Positions 1 through 6,728 are shown, counted from the first letter of the stretch. The stretch: 7,904 nucleotides of DNA from an uncultured Bacteroidales bacterium (GCA_937864935.1 CALMDN010000014.1:1-7904), one strand, 5' to 3'. The notes: generated by a model not told the origin, from the sequence alone. Numbers and translations: made by a program.

Positions 1-1
1 T

Positions 2-502
2 ATTTACGTTGGTGCTGCCAGCGAAGTGGAAATGAAAGAAAAGAAAGACCGTTTCGACGATGCATTGCACGCAACCCGCGCTGCCATTGAAGAGGGAATT
101 ATCCCCGGTGGTGGTGTTGCCTACATCAGGGCTATCAGCGTTCTGGAAGACCTGAAGGGTGAGAACGAAGATGAAGATACCGGAATCGCCATCGTGAAAC
201 GTGCCCTCGAAGAACCGCTGAGGCAGATTGTAACGAATGCCGGACTCGAAGGATCGGTGATCGTTCAGAAAGTGCGCGAAGGCAAAGATGACTTTGGTTT
301 CAATGCCCGCACCGAAGTGTATGAGAACCTGATGAAAGCCGGTGTAATCGATCCGACCAAGGTGTCACGTGTTGCCCTGGAGAATGCTTCTTCAATCGCC
401 GGAATGCTGCTCACCACCGAGTGCGTACTGGCCGATATCAAGGAAGAAAAAGAACCGGCCATGCCGAATCCGGGTATGGGTGGAATGGGCGGAATGTACT
501 AA
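2..502 (+). CDS. groL: Chaperonin GroEL (Hsp60), C-terminal part
   Basis: This is the 3' end of a chaperonin gene that enters from the left edge; 166 residues are visible, about the last third of a protein usually near 540-545 residues. GroEL forms the double-ring cytoplasmic ATPase that folds proteins together with GroES. The visible part begins [10 protein letters not shown] and covers the end of the apical domain, the second intermediate segment and the C-terminal equatorial domain. Recognisable stretches are [19 protein letters not shown], the [12 protein letters not shown] loop, and [20 protein letters not shown] in the equatorial domain. The protein ends in the flexible Met/Gly tail [12 protein letters not shown]. 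The reading frame is open to the window edge and an in-frame GTG at 26 is an internal Val, not the start. A strong terminator follows 28 nt after the stop. groES is probably upstream, outside the window. Identity is certain; only the 5' part is missing. Confidence 0.98.
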   Translation: MYVGAASEVEMKEKKDRFDDALHATRAAIEEGIIPGGGVAYIRAISVLEDLKGENEDEDTGIAIVKRALEEPLRQIVTNAGLEGSVIVQKVREGKDDFGFNARTEVYENLMKAGVIDPTKVSRVALENASSIAGMLLTTECVLADIKEEKEPAMPNPGMGGMGGMY

Positions 503-530
503 AAGCCTGTTTTCAATTATAAGTCAGAGA

Positions 531-556
531 GCCCCGCATTGCGGGGTTTTCTTGTT
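531..556 (+). terminator. Intrinsic terminator after groEL
   Basis: A GC-rich hairpin, CCCCGC (532-537), loop ATT, GCGGGG (541-546), is followed directly by TTTTCTTGTTT. This is a textbook rho-independent terminator placed 28 nt after the groEL stop codon, so it should end the chaperonin transcript and insulate the downstream gene. Confidence 0.92.
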
Positions 557-811
557 TAAAGGGGTTCTGAATCCGCATCCTTTTCCATAGAAACCGCACG
601 AAAACTGATGCCTGCATGTTTTGCTCCTTACAGCACGAAAGCTCAGGCAATGTGGAAGCACACCAGAGGGCATACCTTCACCGGAAATCGGTATATCCGT
701 GCGGATTTTTTCACAGCAATCTGTCATTTCAGAAAAGCAATGCTCAGGCCATCATGCTGCGCATGGATGATTGAATGGTTTTTGCTCCGGAACCTGAATT
801 CTAAAAATCCT
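557..811. other. Gene-poor intergenic stretch
   Basis: Together with the terminator and promoter on either side, this makes a gap of 355 nt between groEL and the next gene. I see no convincing gene here. Open frames on both strands exist, but they read through the terminator hairpin or into the next gene in another frame, and their composition (scattered Cys, His, Trp and Arg) is not protein-like. Short repeated words occur (TTTTGCTCC at 619-627 and 780-788; GCTCAGGC twice), and ATCCG/CGGAT before a T run near 695-711 gives a weak hairpin. None of these is strong enough to name. No tRNA-like cloverleaf or riboswitch core was recognised by eye. Confidence 0.5.
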
Positions 812-819
812 TACTTTTG
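812..819 (+). promoter_or_regulatory. Candidate Bacteroidota -7 promoter element
   Basis: TACTTTTG matches the Bacteroidota sigma-ABfr -7 consensus TAnnTTTG at every fixed position and lies 38 nt before the ATG of the DUF4468-like gene, giving a leader of about 30 nt. The matching -33 TTTG is not at the usual 19-21 nt spacing; the nearest TTTG (781-784) is 27 nt away, so the upstream half is weak or absent. Confidence 0.5.
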
Positions 820-857
820 TAAAACGCATTACGACACATTTTTCAAATGTAAAAACT

Positions 858-1409
858 ATGAAAACATTCATAACTGGATTTTTTTCGCTGGCTTTTGTGA
901 TCACCGGGTTGTTTGCCGGGGCTCAGGAAGAAACGACCATGAGCATTCCCATAGATAAGGATTCAGGAATGATTTCGTATCAGGAAGTGGTGCAGGAAGC
1001 CGGAACCGCTGATGAACTGTACACCCGCTGTATTGAATGGATTAACCGCAATTACAAGAATCCGGCCGACGCCTGCCGGGTGCGTAACCGTGAAAGTGCG
1101 GTGATTGAAATCCTGCACAGGTTTGAGCTTACCAATACCGAAGGGGATGCCAGGGTACCGGCAGGTATTGTGAATTACCTGCTGAAACTTGAGTTTAAAG
1201 CCGGTCGCTACCGTTACACCATCACCGAACTTACCCTGAAGCAGGCTTCTCGTTTTCCTATTGAGAAGTGGTTCGATAAAACCGACAAACTGTATTCCCC
1301 GCTTTGGGATAACTATCTTCAGCAGGTCGATAAACAGGCGAGGCAACTGATAGATAACCTGAAAAACGGCATGATGCCTGTTCCTGAAAAGCAGGAAGTG
1401 AAGTGGTAG
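858..1409 (+). CDS. Secreted DUF4468-like protein of unknown function
   Basis: This encodes 183 residues. Residues 1-22 form a clear Sec signal peptide: Met-Lys-Thr, a hydrophobic core (FITGFFSLAFVITGLFAG), then a likely signal peptidase I site near Ala-Gln at 22-23. There is no lipobox cysteine, so the mature protein is probably periplasmic. The body, about residues 30-130, resembles the DUF4468 (TBP-like fold) family common in Bacteroidota: an ISYQEVVQEAGT strand and turn, a helix DELYTRCIEWINRNY, and a late strand pattern FKAGRYRYTITELTL. The C-terminal 50 residues are helical and charged. No catalytic motif is visible and the family has no established function. The ATG was chosen because it gives the signal peptide directly. 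The gene has its own promoter candidate and stands alone, converging on the nucleotidase gene 18 nt downstream. The family assignment is from remembered pattern, not a search. Confidence 0.78.
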   Translation: MKTFITGFFSLAFVITGLFAGAQEETTMSIPIDKDSGMISYQEVVQEAGTADELYTRCIEWINRNYKNPADACRVRNRESAVIEILHRFELTNTEGDARVPAGIVNYLLKLEFKAGRYRYTITELTLKQASRFPIEKWFDKTDKLYSPLWDNYLQQVDKQARQLIDNLKNGMMPVPEKQEVKW

Positions 1410-1427
1410 TCCGTTGGTTCAGAGCTT

Positions 1428-2873
1428 TTACCGGGCCGGTTCTGTAAACGCCCGTTTCACCCCTTTGTAATCAATCTCTTTTCTTTCGCTGATGAAATTG
1501 ATCAGAGCCTGGGCTGTGGTTGTATAGAGTGTTTTACCTTCATCCCTGTGACTGAAATTGTAACTGCTTACGATGTAGCTGCTCAGGCCAACGGCAAAGA
1601 CCGAATTGTCATCGGCTTCGGATCCGTCGGGTAAATACAGCTTTATTGAAGCGGCTTTTCCATCGGTGCCGGTAAAAACCCTGTAGGTTAATCCAGATAC
1701 CTGAAGATCAATAAGTTTCTCTCTGTTGAAAGATTCCTCAATCAGCGATTTGATTTCCAGGCCATTCATTCTCAGTAGTATGATTTCATTGCCAAATGGG
1801 TCGAGTTTGTACATGTCCTTGATGGTTATGTTGCCTTGTGCCAGTTTGTCGATGCGGATGCCTCCGGCGTTCTGGAAGGCAACAGTAATTTCATCAAGGT
1901 GGGTAATGCCATCTGCCATCAGGCTCCCGAGTTCGTCTGACCCGTCGATGTCGCTGAGTGCTACTCCGATAACCTGGTTAAGTTCTTTGTTGTCGTTGTA
2001 GCGTTCTACGTCTTTTACAAGGATACTGTCCTGACCGGGGTAGTTGACAACCGAAACGGTTTCAGCCTTTTTTGAAACAACCTTCCCGTTTACCAGTTTC
2101 ACGGTAATTTTTGAAACGTTTTTGAGGCCTGACCCGGCCTGCATTACCAGCACTCCGTTGTATTCAACCGGGTTTTTAACGGTTGTATGTGAATGGCCTC
2201 CGAGAATGAGATCAAATTCCCTCAAATCCTCAGCAAGTTTAACATCGTCTTCGAAACCCAGGTGTGTGAGCCCGACAAAGACGTGGCAGCTGTCGCGCAG
2301 ATATCTGAATTCCCTGATTTTCTCCAGGCCATTGGTAAACTCAATGCCGGTGAGTTTCGACGGGTGTGAATCGGGCAAACCGGCAGGGTTCAGTTGAATT
2401 ACACTCACAAAACCGACCTTGAGTCCGTTGCTCATGGTAAAGACTTTATAAGGCGTCGGGTGGATCCCCTCCGGGTCGGTGGATTTGAAATTCGCACTGA
2501 TTAAAGGGAAAGCAGCCTGCTCTATTCTCTTCTTCAATGTTTCCTGTCCGTAATCAAATTCATGATTACCGAATATGCCCAGATCAAATCCGGTTTTGTT
2601 CATGAGATCAATCATCGGAAAGCCTTTGTCAGGATACTGGTCAACAACAGGATTCCCGGTAAACATATCTCCTGCTGATACCAGCAGCACGTATTCATTT
2701 TTTTGCCTGATTTCGTCGATAAGGGCTTTCAGTTTGGGGAAATTGTCAATTTTTGCATGCATATCGTTGGCCGACACGATGATGAGTGTGGTGGTATCGG
2801 GCTGATTGCCGGCGACCGAGCTGAAAAAAGCGAAGGTAAGGAAAACAGTGAGGAGGCTTATGAATCTTGCCAT
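1428..2873 (-). CDS. Secreted 5'-nucleotidase / metallophosphatase (UshA-like, two-domain)
   Basis: This 481-residue protein carries both domains of the 5'-nucleotidase family, which hydrolyses nucleotides or related phosphate esters outside the cytoplasm. Residues 1-21 form a signal peptide (hydrophobic FISLLTVFLTFAFFSSV, cut near Ala-Gly), with no lipobox. The N-terminal calcineurin-like domain has the full dimetal set: D37 and H39 in NDMHA, D69 in SAGDMFTG, N103-H104 in FGNHEFDYG, H204 in GLTHLGFEDD, and H227/H229 in GGHSHT. The C-terminal substrate-binding domain begins near residue 290 and has NAGGIR (335-340) and LDPFGNEIILL (358-368). Length is a little short of E. coli UshA. In Bacteroides, as I recall, the two domains are often separate adjacent genes; here they are one chain. 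The start lies inside the end of the upstream small gene, suggesting translational coupling. The preferred substrate cannot be read from the sequence; UDP-sugar hydrolase or 2',3'-cyclic phosphodiesterase activity is also possible. Confidence 0.93.
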   Translation of the reverse strand: MARFISLLTVFLTFAFFSSVAGNQPDTTTLIIVSANDMHAKIDNFPKLKALIDEIRQKNEYVLLVSAGDMFTGNPVVDQYPDKGFPMIDLMNKTGFDLGIFGNHEFDYGQETLKKRIEQAAFPLISANFKSTDPEGIHPTPYKVFTMSNGLKVGFVSVIQLNPAGLPDSHPSKLTGIEFTNGLEKIREFRYLRDSCHVFVGLTHLGFEDDVKLAEDLREFDLILGGHSHTTVKNPVEYNGVLVMQAGSGLKNVSKITVKLVNGKVVSKKAETVSVVNYPGQDSILVKDVERYNDNKELNQVIGVALSDIDGSDELGSLMADGITHLDEITVAFQNAGGIRIDKLAQGNITIKDMYKLDPFGNEIILLRMNGLEIKSLIEESFNREKLIDLQVSGLTYRVFTGTDGKAASIKLYLPDGSEADDNSVFAVGLSSYIVSSYNFSHRDEGKTLYTTTAQALINFISERKEIDYKGVKRAFTEPAR

Positions 2874-3091
2874 GGGTCGGATGGATTGATTGAGATTGGA
2901 AATTTTATAAATAGTTTTGATTCAGGTAACAATCTGCCGTCAGGTTCAACTTTATTGCCGTAACTGTCGTAGATTTCTTCACAATCAGGGGATACACCGA
3001 CTGAAAACCGGGTATGGAAAAGCCTCACAGCATCTATGGCTGTAGCACCGTCAAATACCGGTAAACTTATGTTATTAACGTAAACCGTCAT
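2858..3091 (-). CDS. Small beta-grasp-like protein coupled to the 5'-nucleotidase gene
   Basis: This encodes 77 residues with no signal peptide or membrane segment, so it is presumably cytoplasmic. The N-terminal pattern, a short strand (TVYVNNISL), a turn with a second strand, then a helix (GATAIDAVRLFHTRF), followed by DSYGNKVEPDGRLLPESKLFIK, recalls the beta-grasp (ThiS/ubiquitin or [2Fe-2S]-like) layout. However, it has no C-terminal Gly-Gly and only one Cys, so it is neither a sulfur carrier nor an iron-sulfur ferredoxin. Its last 16 nt overlap the start of the nucleotidase gene in another frame, a classic arrangement for translational coupling, so this is a real gene rather than a shadow. 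I recall similar small proteins next to nucleotidase genes in Bacteroidales, but no function is known to me. The fold is inference from pattern alone. Confidence 0.75.
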   Translation of the reverse strand: MTVYVNNISLPVFDGATAIDAVRLFHTRFSVGVSPDCEEIYDSYGNKVEPDGRLLPESKLFIKFPISINPSDPWQDS

Positions 3092-3110
3092 CCTGAATCT
3101 AAGCTGAGGT

Positions 3111-3118
3111 CAATATTA
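3111..3118 (-). promoter_or_regulatory. Weak candidate -7 element for the nucleotidase unit
   Basis: On the minus strand this reads TAATATTG, seven of eight positions of TAnnTTTG, about 20 nt before the ATG of the small protein. No good -33 TTTG is seen at the normal spacing. It is placed sensibly but the match is imperfect. Confidence 0.25.
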
Positions 3119-3158
3119 CGAATAAAAACGCATCCTGTTATCCTCAGAAATGAGAAAA

Positions 3159-3192
3159 ATTGTTTAATATTTCAGTCTAAATATTGAACAAT
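3159..3192. repeat. 14-bp inverted repeat in the divergent intergenic region
   Basis: ATTGTTTAATATTT (3159-3172), a 6-nt spacer CAGTCT, and AAATATTGAACAAT (3179-3192) form an inverted repeat with 13 of 14 positions matching; the single exception is a T-G pair, which would be a G-U wobble in RNA of the + strand. It is AT-rich, lies between the two divergent units, and has no T-run typical of a terminator on either side. It could be an operator for a dimeric regulator or a structured RNA element; its position about 100 nt upstream of the rightward promoter candidate favours the former. The repeat is seen directly; its role is inference. Confidence 0.7.
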
Positions 3193-3290
3193 AGAGGAGT
3201 AATGAGGTTTAATTGCCTGATTTGAACCAAAGGCTCAAAGAAAAGAGCAAAAAAGTAGTGCTCATTTAAGTAATTGATCTTTTGAATCCA

Positions 3291-3298
3291 TAATTTTG
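3291..3298 (+). promoter_or_regulatory. Candidate -7 promoter element for the mevalonate operon
   Basis: TAATTTTG fits TAnnTTTG at all fixed positions and lies 58 nt before the HMG-CoA reductase ATG, implying a leader of roughly 50 nt. A possible, imperfect -33 element is TTTA at 3265-3268, 22 nt upstream. No other promoter candidate is needed for the four genes, whose junctions are 11 nt or less. Confidence 0.5.
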
Positions 3299-3356
3299 CA
3301 TCTTTCTGCTACACAAGCTTAAGAACTGACAGAAAGCTGTGTAAACCGGGTATATA

Positions 3357-4688
3357 ATGAGTGAAACCAAATTGATTTCCGGATTCTCTAAGCTCACCAA
3401 GGAGGAAAAAATCCGGTTGATTGCTTCTTATACCGACGATCCTGAAGCTGCGGAAGCCAGTATAAAACTTTTCTGGAACAGCCATCCTGAGATACAGAAA
3501 CAGTTTGATGAGTTCAGTGAGAACACCCTCACCAACTATTACTTTCCATACGGAGTGGTTCCGAATGTGATGATCAACGGAAACATGTACATAGTTCCGA
3601 TGGTTATTGAAGAGAGTTCGGTGATTGCAGCTGCCTCCAAGAGCGCCAAATACTGGGCTTCAAGGGGTGGATTTCACAGTGAGGTAATCTCAACCACCAA
3701 GATTGGTCAGGTACATTTTATTTTCACCGGTGATTTTGAGCTGCTTAAATCCAATTTTCAGCACCTCAGGTTGTTGCTTCTGGCACGTTCGAAACAGATA
3801 ACAGCCAATATGGAGCAGCGCGGAGGCGGGGTGCTTGGGATGGAGCTGGTTGATAAAACCAGCGATCTGGAGCATTATTACCAGCTGAAAGTGAGTTTTG
3901 ACACCCGTGATTCCATGGGGGCCAACTTCATCAATTCCTGTCTTGAAGAATATGCCGCCGGGCTGCGGGATTATGTGAACGACAGTGGTTTGTTCACGCC
4001 CGGTTCACTGCAGATCATCATGTCCATTCTGTCGAATTATACCCCCGATTGTCTGGTGAAGACCTGGGTAGAGTGTGATATCAGCGAATTGGGCGACATT
4101 GATGGTTCGCGCAGTGCAGAAGAATTTGCCTGGAAATTTGAAAAAGCGGTAAACATTGCAAACATTGATGTTTTCAGGGCTACGACCCACAACAAGGGTA
4201 TTTTCAACGGGATCGATTCCGTTGCACTGGCCACAGGGAATGATTTCAGGGCGATTGAGGCCTGTGGTCATGCCTGGGCTTCCCGCGACGGCCACTACCG
4301 CAGCCTCAGCGAAGTAACCACCGATAACGGAAGATTCCGTTTCAGTCTCACCATTCCAATGGCCATTGGTACGGTGGGTGGTCTGACATCACTGCACCCG
4401 ATGGCGAAGTTTTCGCTGAATTTGCTGCAGCACCCCGGCGCTCCCGAGTTGATGCAGATTGCATCGGCCATGGGTCTTGCAAACAATTTCAGCGCCCTGA
4501 AATCGCTCACTACCAAAGGGATACAGGTAGGGCACATGAAAATGCATTTGCTGAACATCCTGAATGTATATAAGGCTACCGAAGAAGAAAAGGTACAAGC
4601 CATCGAATATTTTAAAAACCATAAAGTCTCTCACAACGAAGTAGCGGCTTTTATGCACTCCGTGCGACTGGCGAATCCGAAACACTGA
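3357..4688 (+). CDS. mvaA: Hydroxymethylglutaryl-CoA reductase, class II
   Basis: This 443-residue cytoplasmic enzyme reduces HMG-CoA to mevalonate with two NAD(P)H, the committed step of the mevalonate pathway. It starts with the class II signature ISGFSKLTKEEK (7-18) and has no membrane anchor, unlike eukaryotic class I enzymes. The catalytic set known from the Pseudomonas mevalonii enzyme is complete: Glu in VIEESSVIAAAS (E86 by alignment), Lys280 in HNKGIFNGID, Asp296 in ATGNDFRAIEA and His393 in KGIQVGHM. The Lys-to-Asp spacing of 16 residues equals that of P. mevalonii as I remember it. DTRDSMGAN (182-190) and GTVGGLTSLHP (338-348) are further family blocks. Automated pipelines often label this class 'degradative', but the neighbours are biosynthetic. 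The ATG follows a promoter candidate with no clear ribosome binding site. It is the first gene of the operon; the next begins 4 nt after its stop. Confidence 0.96.
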   Translation: MSETKLISGFSKLTKEEKIRLIASYTDDPEAAEASIKLFWNSHPEIQKQFDEFSENTLTNYYFPYGVVPNVMINGNMYIVPMVIEESSVIAAASKSAKYWASRGGFHSEVISTTKIGQVHFIFTGDFELLKSNFQHLRLLLLARSKQITANMEQRGGGVLGMELVDKTSDLEHYYQLKVSFDTRDSMGANFINSCLEEYAAGLRDYVNDSGLFTPGSLQIIMSILSNYTPDCLVKTWVECDISELGDIDGSRSAEEFAWKFEKAVNIANIDVFRATTHNKGIFNGIDSVALATGNDFRAIEACGHAWASRDGHYRSLSEVTTDNGRFRFSLTIPMAIGTVGGLTSLHPMAKFSLNLLQHPGAPELMQIASAMGLANNFSALKSLTTKGIQVGHMKMHLLNILNVYKATEEEKVQAIEYFKNHKVSHNEVAAFMHSVRLANPKH

Positions 4689-4692
4689 CACC

Positions 4693-5649
4693 ATGCGGCC
4701 TCCTTTTACGATCCGTGCAAACGGAAAAATACTTTTAAGCGGAGAATATCTTGTGATGAAAGGTGCGACTGCCCTGGCAGTACCCCTGATTGCAGGACAG
4801 CAGCTCCGTGTAAGTGAGCAGGAGGCAGAGCAGAATTTTACCTGGCGGGCTTATGACCCCGACGGACTGTGGTTTGAAGCCGTGATGGACCCTGAGACCC
4901 TGGGCGTACTCCATACCAGCCAGCAGGAGGTTGCTGACCGGCTTACCGCTTTGCTGCTGGCTGCCCGTTCTCTGAACAGCAACTTTGCTGACCAGATGAA
5001 TGGACTGGCAGTTGAAACACAACTCGGGTTCAAGCGGAACTGGGGTTTCGGAAGCAGCTCTACCCTTATCTCTCTCGTTGCCCGTTGGGCCGGAGTAAAT
5101 GCCTGGGACCTTCATCGTATGGTTTCTTCGGGTTCAGGTTACGACATCGCCTGTGCAACTGCCGTTTCGCCGCTTTTGTATCGTTTGGATGGTGATACAC
5201 CACAAACTACCCTTGTGGGGTTTTATCCTGAATTTGCTGACCATCTGTACCTTGTTTACCTTGGTAATAAGCAACATTCAGATGCTGAAGTAGCGAAGTT
5301 TTCGCAGAGAGCCGACACCGGTTTCGGACGCGAAATATCCCTGATTACTGAGATATCACATGCACTGGCCCAGACCAGCAGCCTGATGCTCTTCATGGAA
5401 TTGATCGATGAGCATGAAACCATCATGGAGTCTGTACTCGGGAGGAGGTCTGTCAGAAAGCTTATGTTCAGCGATTTTCAAGGTTCTGTTAAGTCGTTGG
5501 GCGCCTGGGGCGGTGATTTTGTCCTTGCTGCTTCTGAATATGGCTACGACTATGTTCAGCAATATTTTGCCGCCAAAAATATGCATGTGGTTTTACGGTA
5601 CAATAAAACTGCCCCCGGAGTGGTACGAAAAGAAGTCTTCTCAGTTTAA
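4693..5649 (+). CDS. GHMP kinase, GYDIA type; probable phosphomevalonate kinase
   Basis: This encodes 318 residues of the GHMP (galacto-, homoserine, mevalonate, phosphomevalonate) kinase fold. Motif 1 is ANGKILLSGEYLVM (9-22), close to the start of phosphomevalonate kinases. Motif 2, the ATP phosphate loop, is NWGFGSSST (116-124), with Phe in place of the usual Leu. Next comes SGSGYDIACA (146-155), which contains the GYDIA sequence that names a Bacteroidota family and corresponds in place to the GSGxDVAxA motif of phosphomevalonate kinase, with D151 the candidate catalytic base. Motif 3 is degenerate: LGAWGGDFVLAAS (269-281) instead of a Gly-rich GxGGGG. The start lies 4 nt after the HMG-CoA reductase stop, and the decarboxylase follows after 11 nt. 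Family membership is clear. The phosphomevalonate kinase role is inferred from the motif and from being the only step otherwise missing in the operon; a second mevalonate kinase or a regulator is less likely. Confidence 0.85.
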   Translation: MRPPFTIRANGKILLSGEYLVMKGATALAVPLIAGQQLRVSEQEAEQNFTWRAYDPDGLWFEAVMDPETLGVLHTSQQEVADRLTALLLAARSLNSNFADQMNGLAVETQLGFKRNWGFGSSSTLISLVARWAGVNAWDLHRMVSSGSGYDIACATAVSPLLYRLDGDTPQTTLVGFYPEFADHLYLVYLGNKQHSDAEVAKFSQRADTGFGREISLITEISHALAQTSSLMLFMELIDEHETIMESVLGRRSVRKLMFSDFQGSVKSLGAWGGDFVLAASEYGYDYVQQYFAAKNMHVVLRYNKTAPGVVRKEVFSV

Positions 5650-5660
5650 TCGCAGAACCT

Positions 5661-6728
5661 ATGGAAACAGCCAATCTACCGGAAAACGGGGTTTTGTTCT
5701 GCTGGAAAAGTCCTTCCAATATCGCCCTTGTAAAATACTGGGGTAAGAAAGGGAATCAGATTCCTGCCAACGCTTCTTTGAGTATGACCCTGAGCGAAGC
5801 CTATACCATTACCCAGGTAAGGGCCAGGAAAAACGAAAAGGGAATAGGACCGGAAGTGACTTTCAGGTTTGAAGGTGCATTAAACAATGAGTTTGGAGTC
5901 AGAATAGAATCTTTCATCAAATCTGTTATGCCCTGGTTTTCGTTTCCGAAGGATGTGCTGCTTGAAATCGAGAGTGGAAACAACTTTCCGCATTCTGCCG
6001 GTATTGCCTCCTCGGCTTCATCGATGAGTGCCCTGGCTTTGTGTCTGTGTTCTCTGGAAAACTGGTTCACCGGTGGCTCAGATGAAACGGAGGATTTTTT
6101 CAGAAAAGCATCGTTTATTTCCCGTATCGGCTCCGGCAGTGCCTGCCGCTCGGTGTATGGAAAGATGGCTGTGTGGGGCCAGCATCAGGCCGTGGATGGC
6201 TCCAATGATGAGTATGCGGTTCCGACTCCGTTCGATTTACATCCTGTTTTTGAAGAAATGCTCGATACCGTGCTGATCGTTGATCCGGGCAAGAAGAAAG
6301 TATCCAGCAGCATCGGTCACAACCTGATGAAGGATCACGCTTTTGCAGAAGCCAGGTACCATCAGGCCAATGCCAACCTCACTTCACTGTTGCTGGCTTT
6401 AAAACAGGGAGACTGGAACTCTTTTGCACTGATTGTTGAGAATGAAGCACTCAGCCTGCATGCCATGATGATGACATCCATCCCCGGCTATCTGCTGATG
6501 CATCCGAATACCCTCAGTATCATTGACCGGATTAGTGAATACAGGAAACAAACAGGTGCCAGGGTTTGTTACACGCTTGATGCAGGCCCGAACATCCACC
6601 TGCTTTATCCCAAAAGTGCTGAGAAAGAAGCCGGTATTCTGATTAATAAATTGAAGAGCTACTGCTACAAGGAGTACATAATTGATGACAGCATGGGTAA
6701 AGGCCCAGAAAAACTTAAATGCAGATAA
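5661..6728 (+). CDS. mvaD: Diphosphomevalonate decarboxylase
   Basis: This 355-residue cytoplasmic GHMP-fold enzyme converts 5-diphosphomevalonate and ATP to isopentenyl diphosphate, CO2, ADP and phosphate. The N-terminal signature SPSNIALVKYWGK (17-29) carries the conserved Lys25. The phosphate loop is FPHSAGIASSASSMSALA (109-126). SRIGSGSACRS (154-164) holds the substrate-binding Ser and Arg163. Catalytic Asp307 sits in TLDAGPN (305-311), equivalent to the Asp of yeast and human enzymes. The C-terminus has a Gly-Lys-Gly-Pro element (346-349) as in the family. The Lys, Arg and Asp set fits the diphosphomevalonate enzyme rather than mevalonate 3-kinase, although the related phosphomevalonate decarboxylase of some archaea and Chloroflexi cannot be excluded by motif alone. 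The ATG 11 nt after the previous stop gives the usual short N-terminus. The stop is separated by one base from the start of mevalonate kinase. Confidence 0.94.
   Translation: METANLPENGVLFCWKSPSNIALVKYWGKKGNQIPANASLSMTLSEAYTITQVRARKNEKGIGPEVTFRFEGALNNEFGVRIESFIKSVMPWFSFPKDVLLEIESGNNFPHSAGIASSASSMSALALCLCSLENWFTGGSDETEDFFRKASFISRIGSGSACRSVYGKMAVWGQHQAVDGSNDEYAVPTPFDLHPVFEEMLDTVLIVDPGKKKVSSSIGHNLMKDHAFAEARYHQANANLTSLLLALKQGDWNSFALIVENEALSLHAMMMTSIPGYLLMHPNTLSIIDRISEYRKQTGARVCYTLDAGPNIHLLYPKSAEKEAGILINKLKSYCYKEYIIDDSMGKGPEKLKCR

Noticed and set aside
695..711. Weak hairpin ATCC/GGAT before a T-run
   Set aside because: The stem is only four base pairs, and the true groEL terminator lies well upstream.
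524..727. Open reading frame of 67 codons on the minus strand
   Set aside because: It runs through the groEL terminator hairpin, has no family-like pattern and no promoter.
619..788. Repeated short words TTTTGCTCC and GCTCAGGC
   Set aside because: Copies are 8-9 nt, unevenly spaced and in opposite relative order; chance is a sufficient explanation.
608..958. Open reading frame of 116 codons on the + strand overlapping the start of the DUF4468-like gene
   Set aside because: The product is rich in Cys, His, Trp and Arg without pattern, it crosses a promoter candidate, and it overlaps a better-supported gene with a signal peptide.
1430..1440. Palindrome ACCGGGCCGGT at the end of the nucleotidase gene, possible terminator
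   Set aside because: The loop would be a single base, it lies within the coding sequence, and no proper T-run follows on the minus strand.
2703..2963. Open reading frame on the + strand antisense to the nucleotidase and small protein
   Set aside because: It is a shadow of two well-supported minus-strand genes and its sequence shows no domain pattern.
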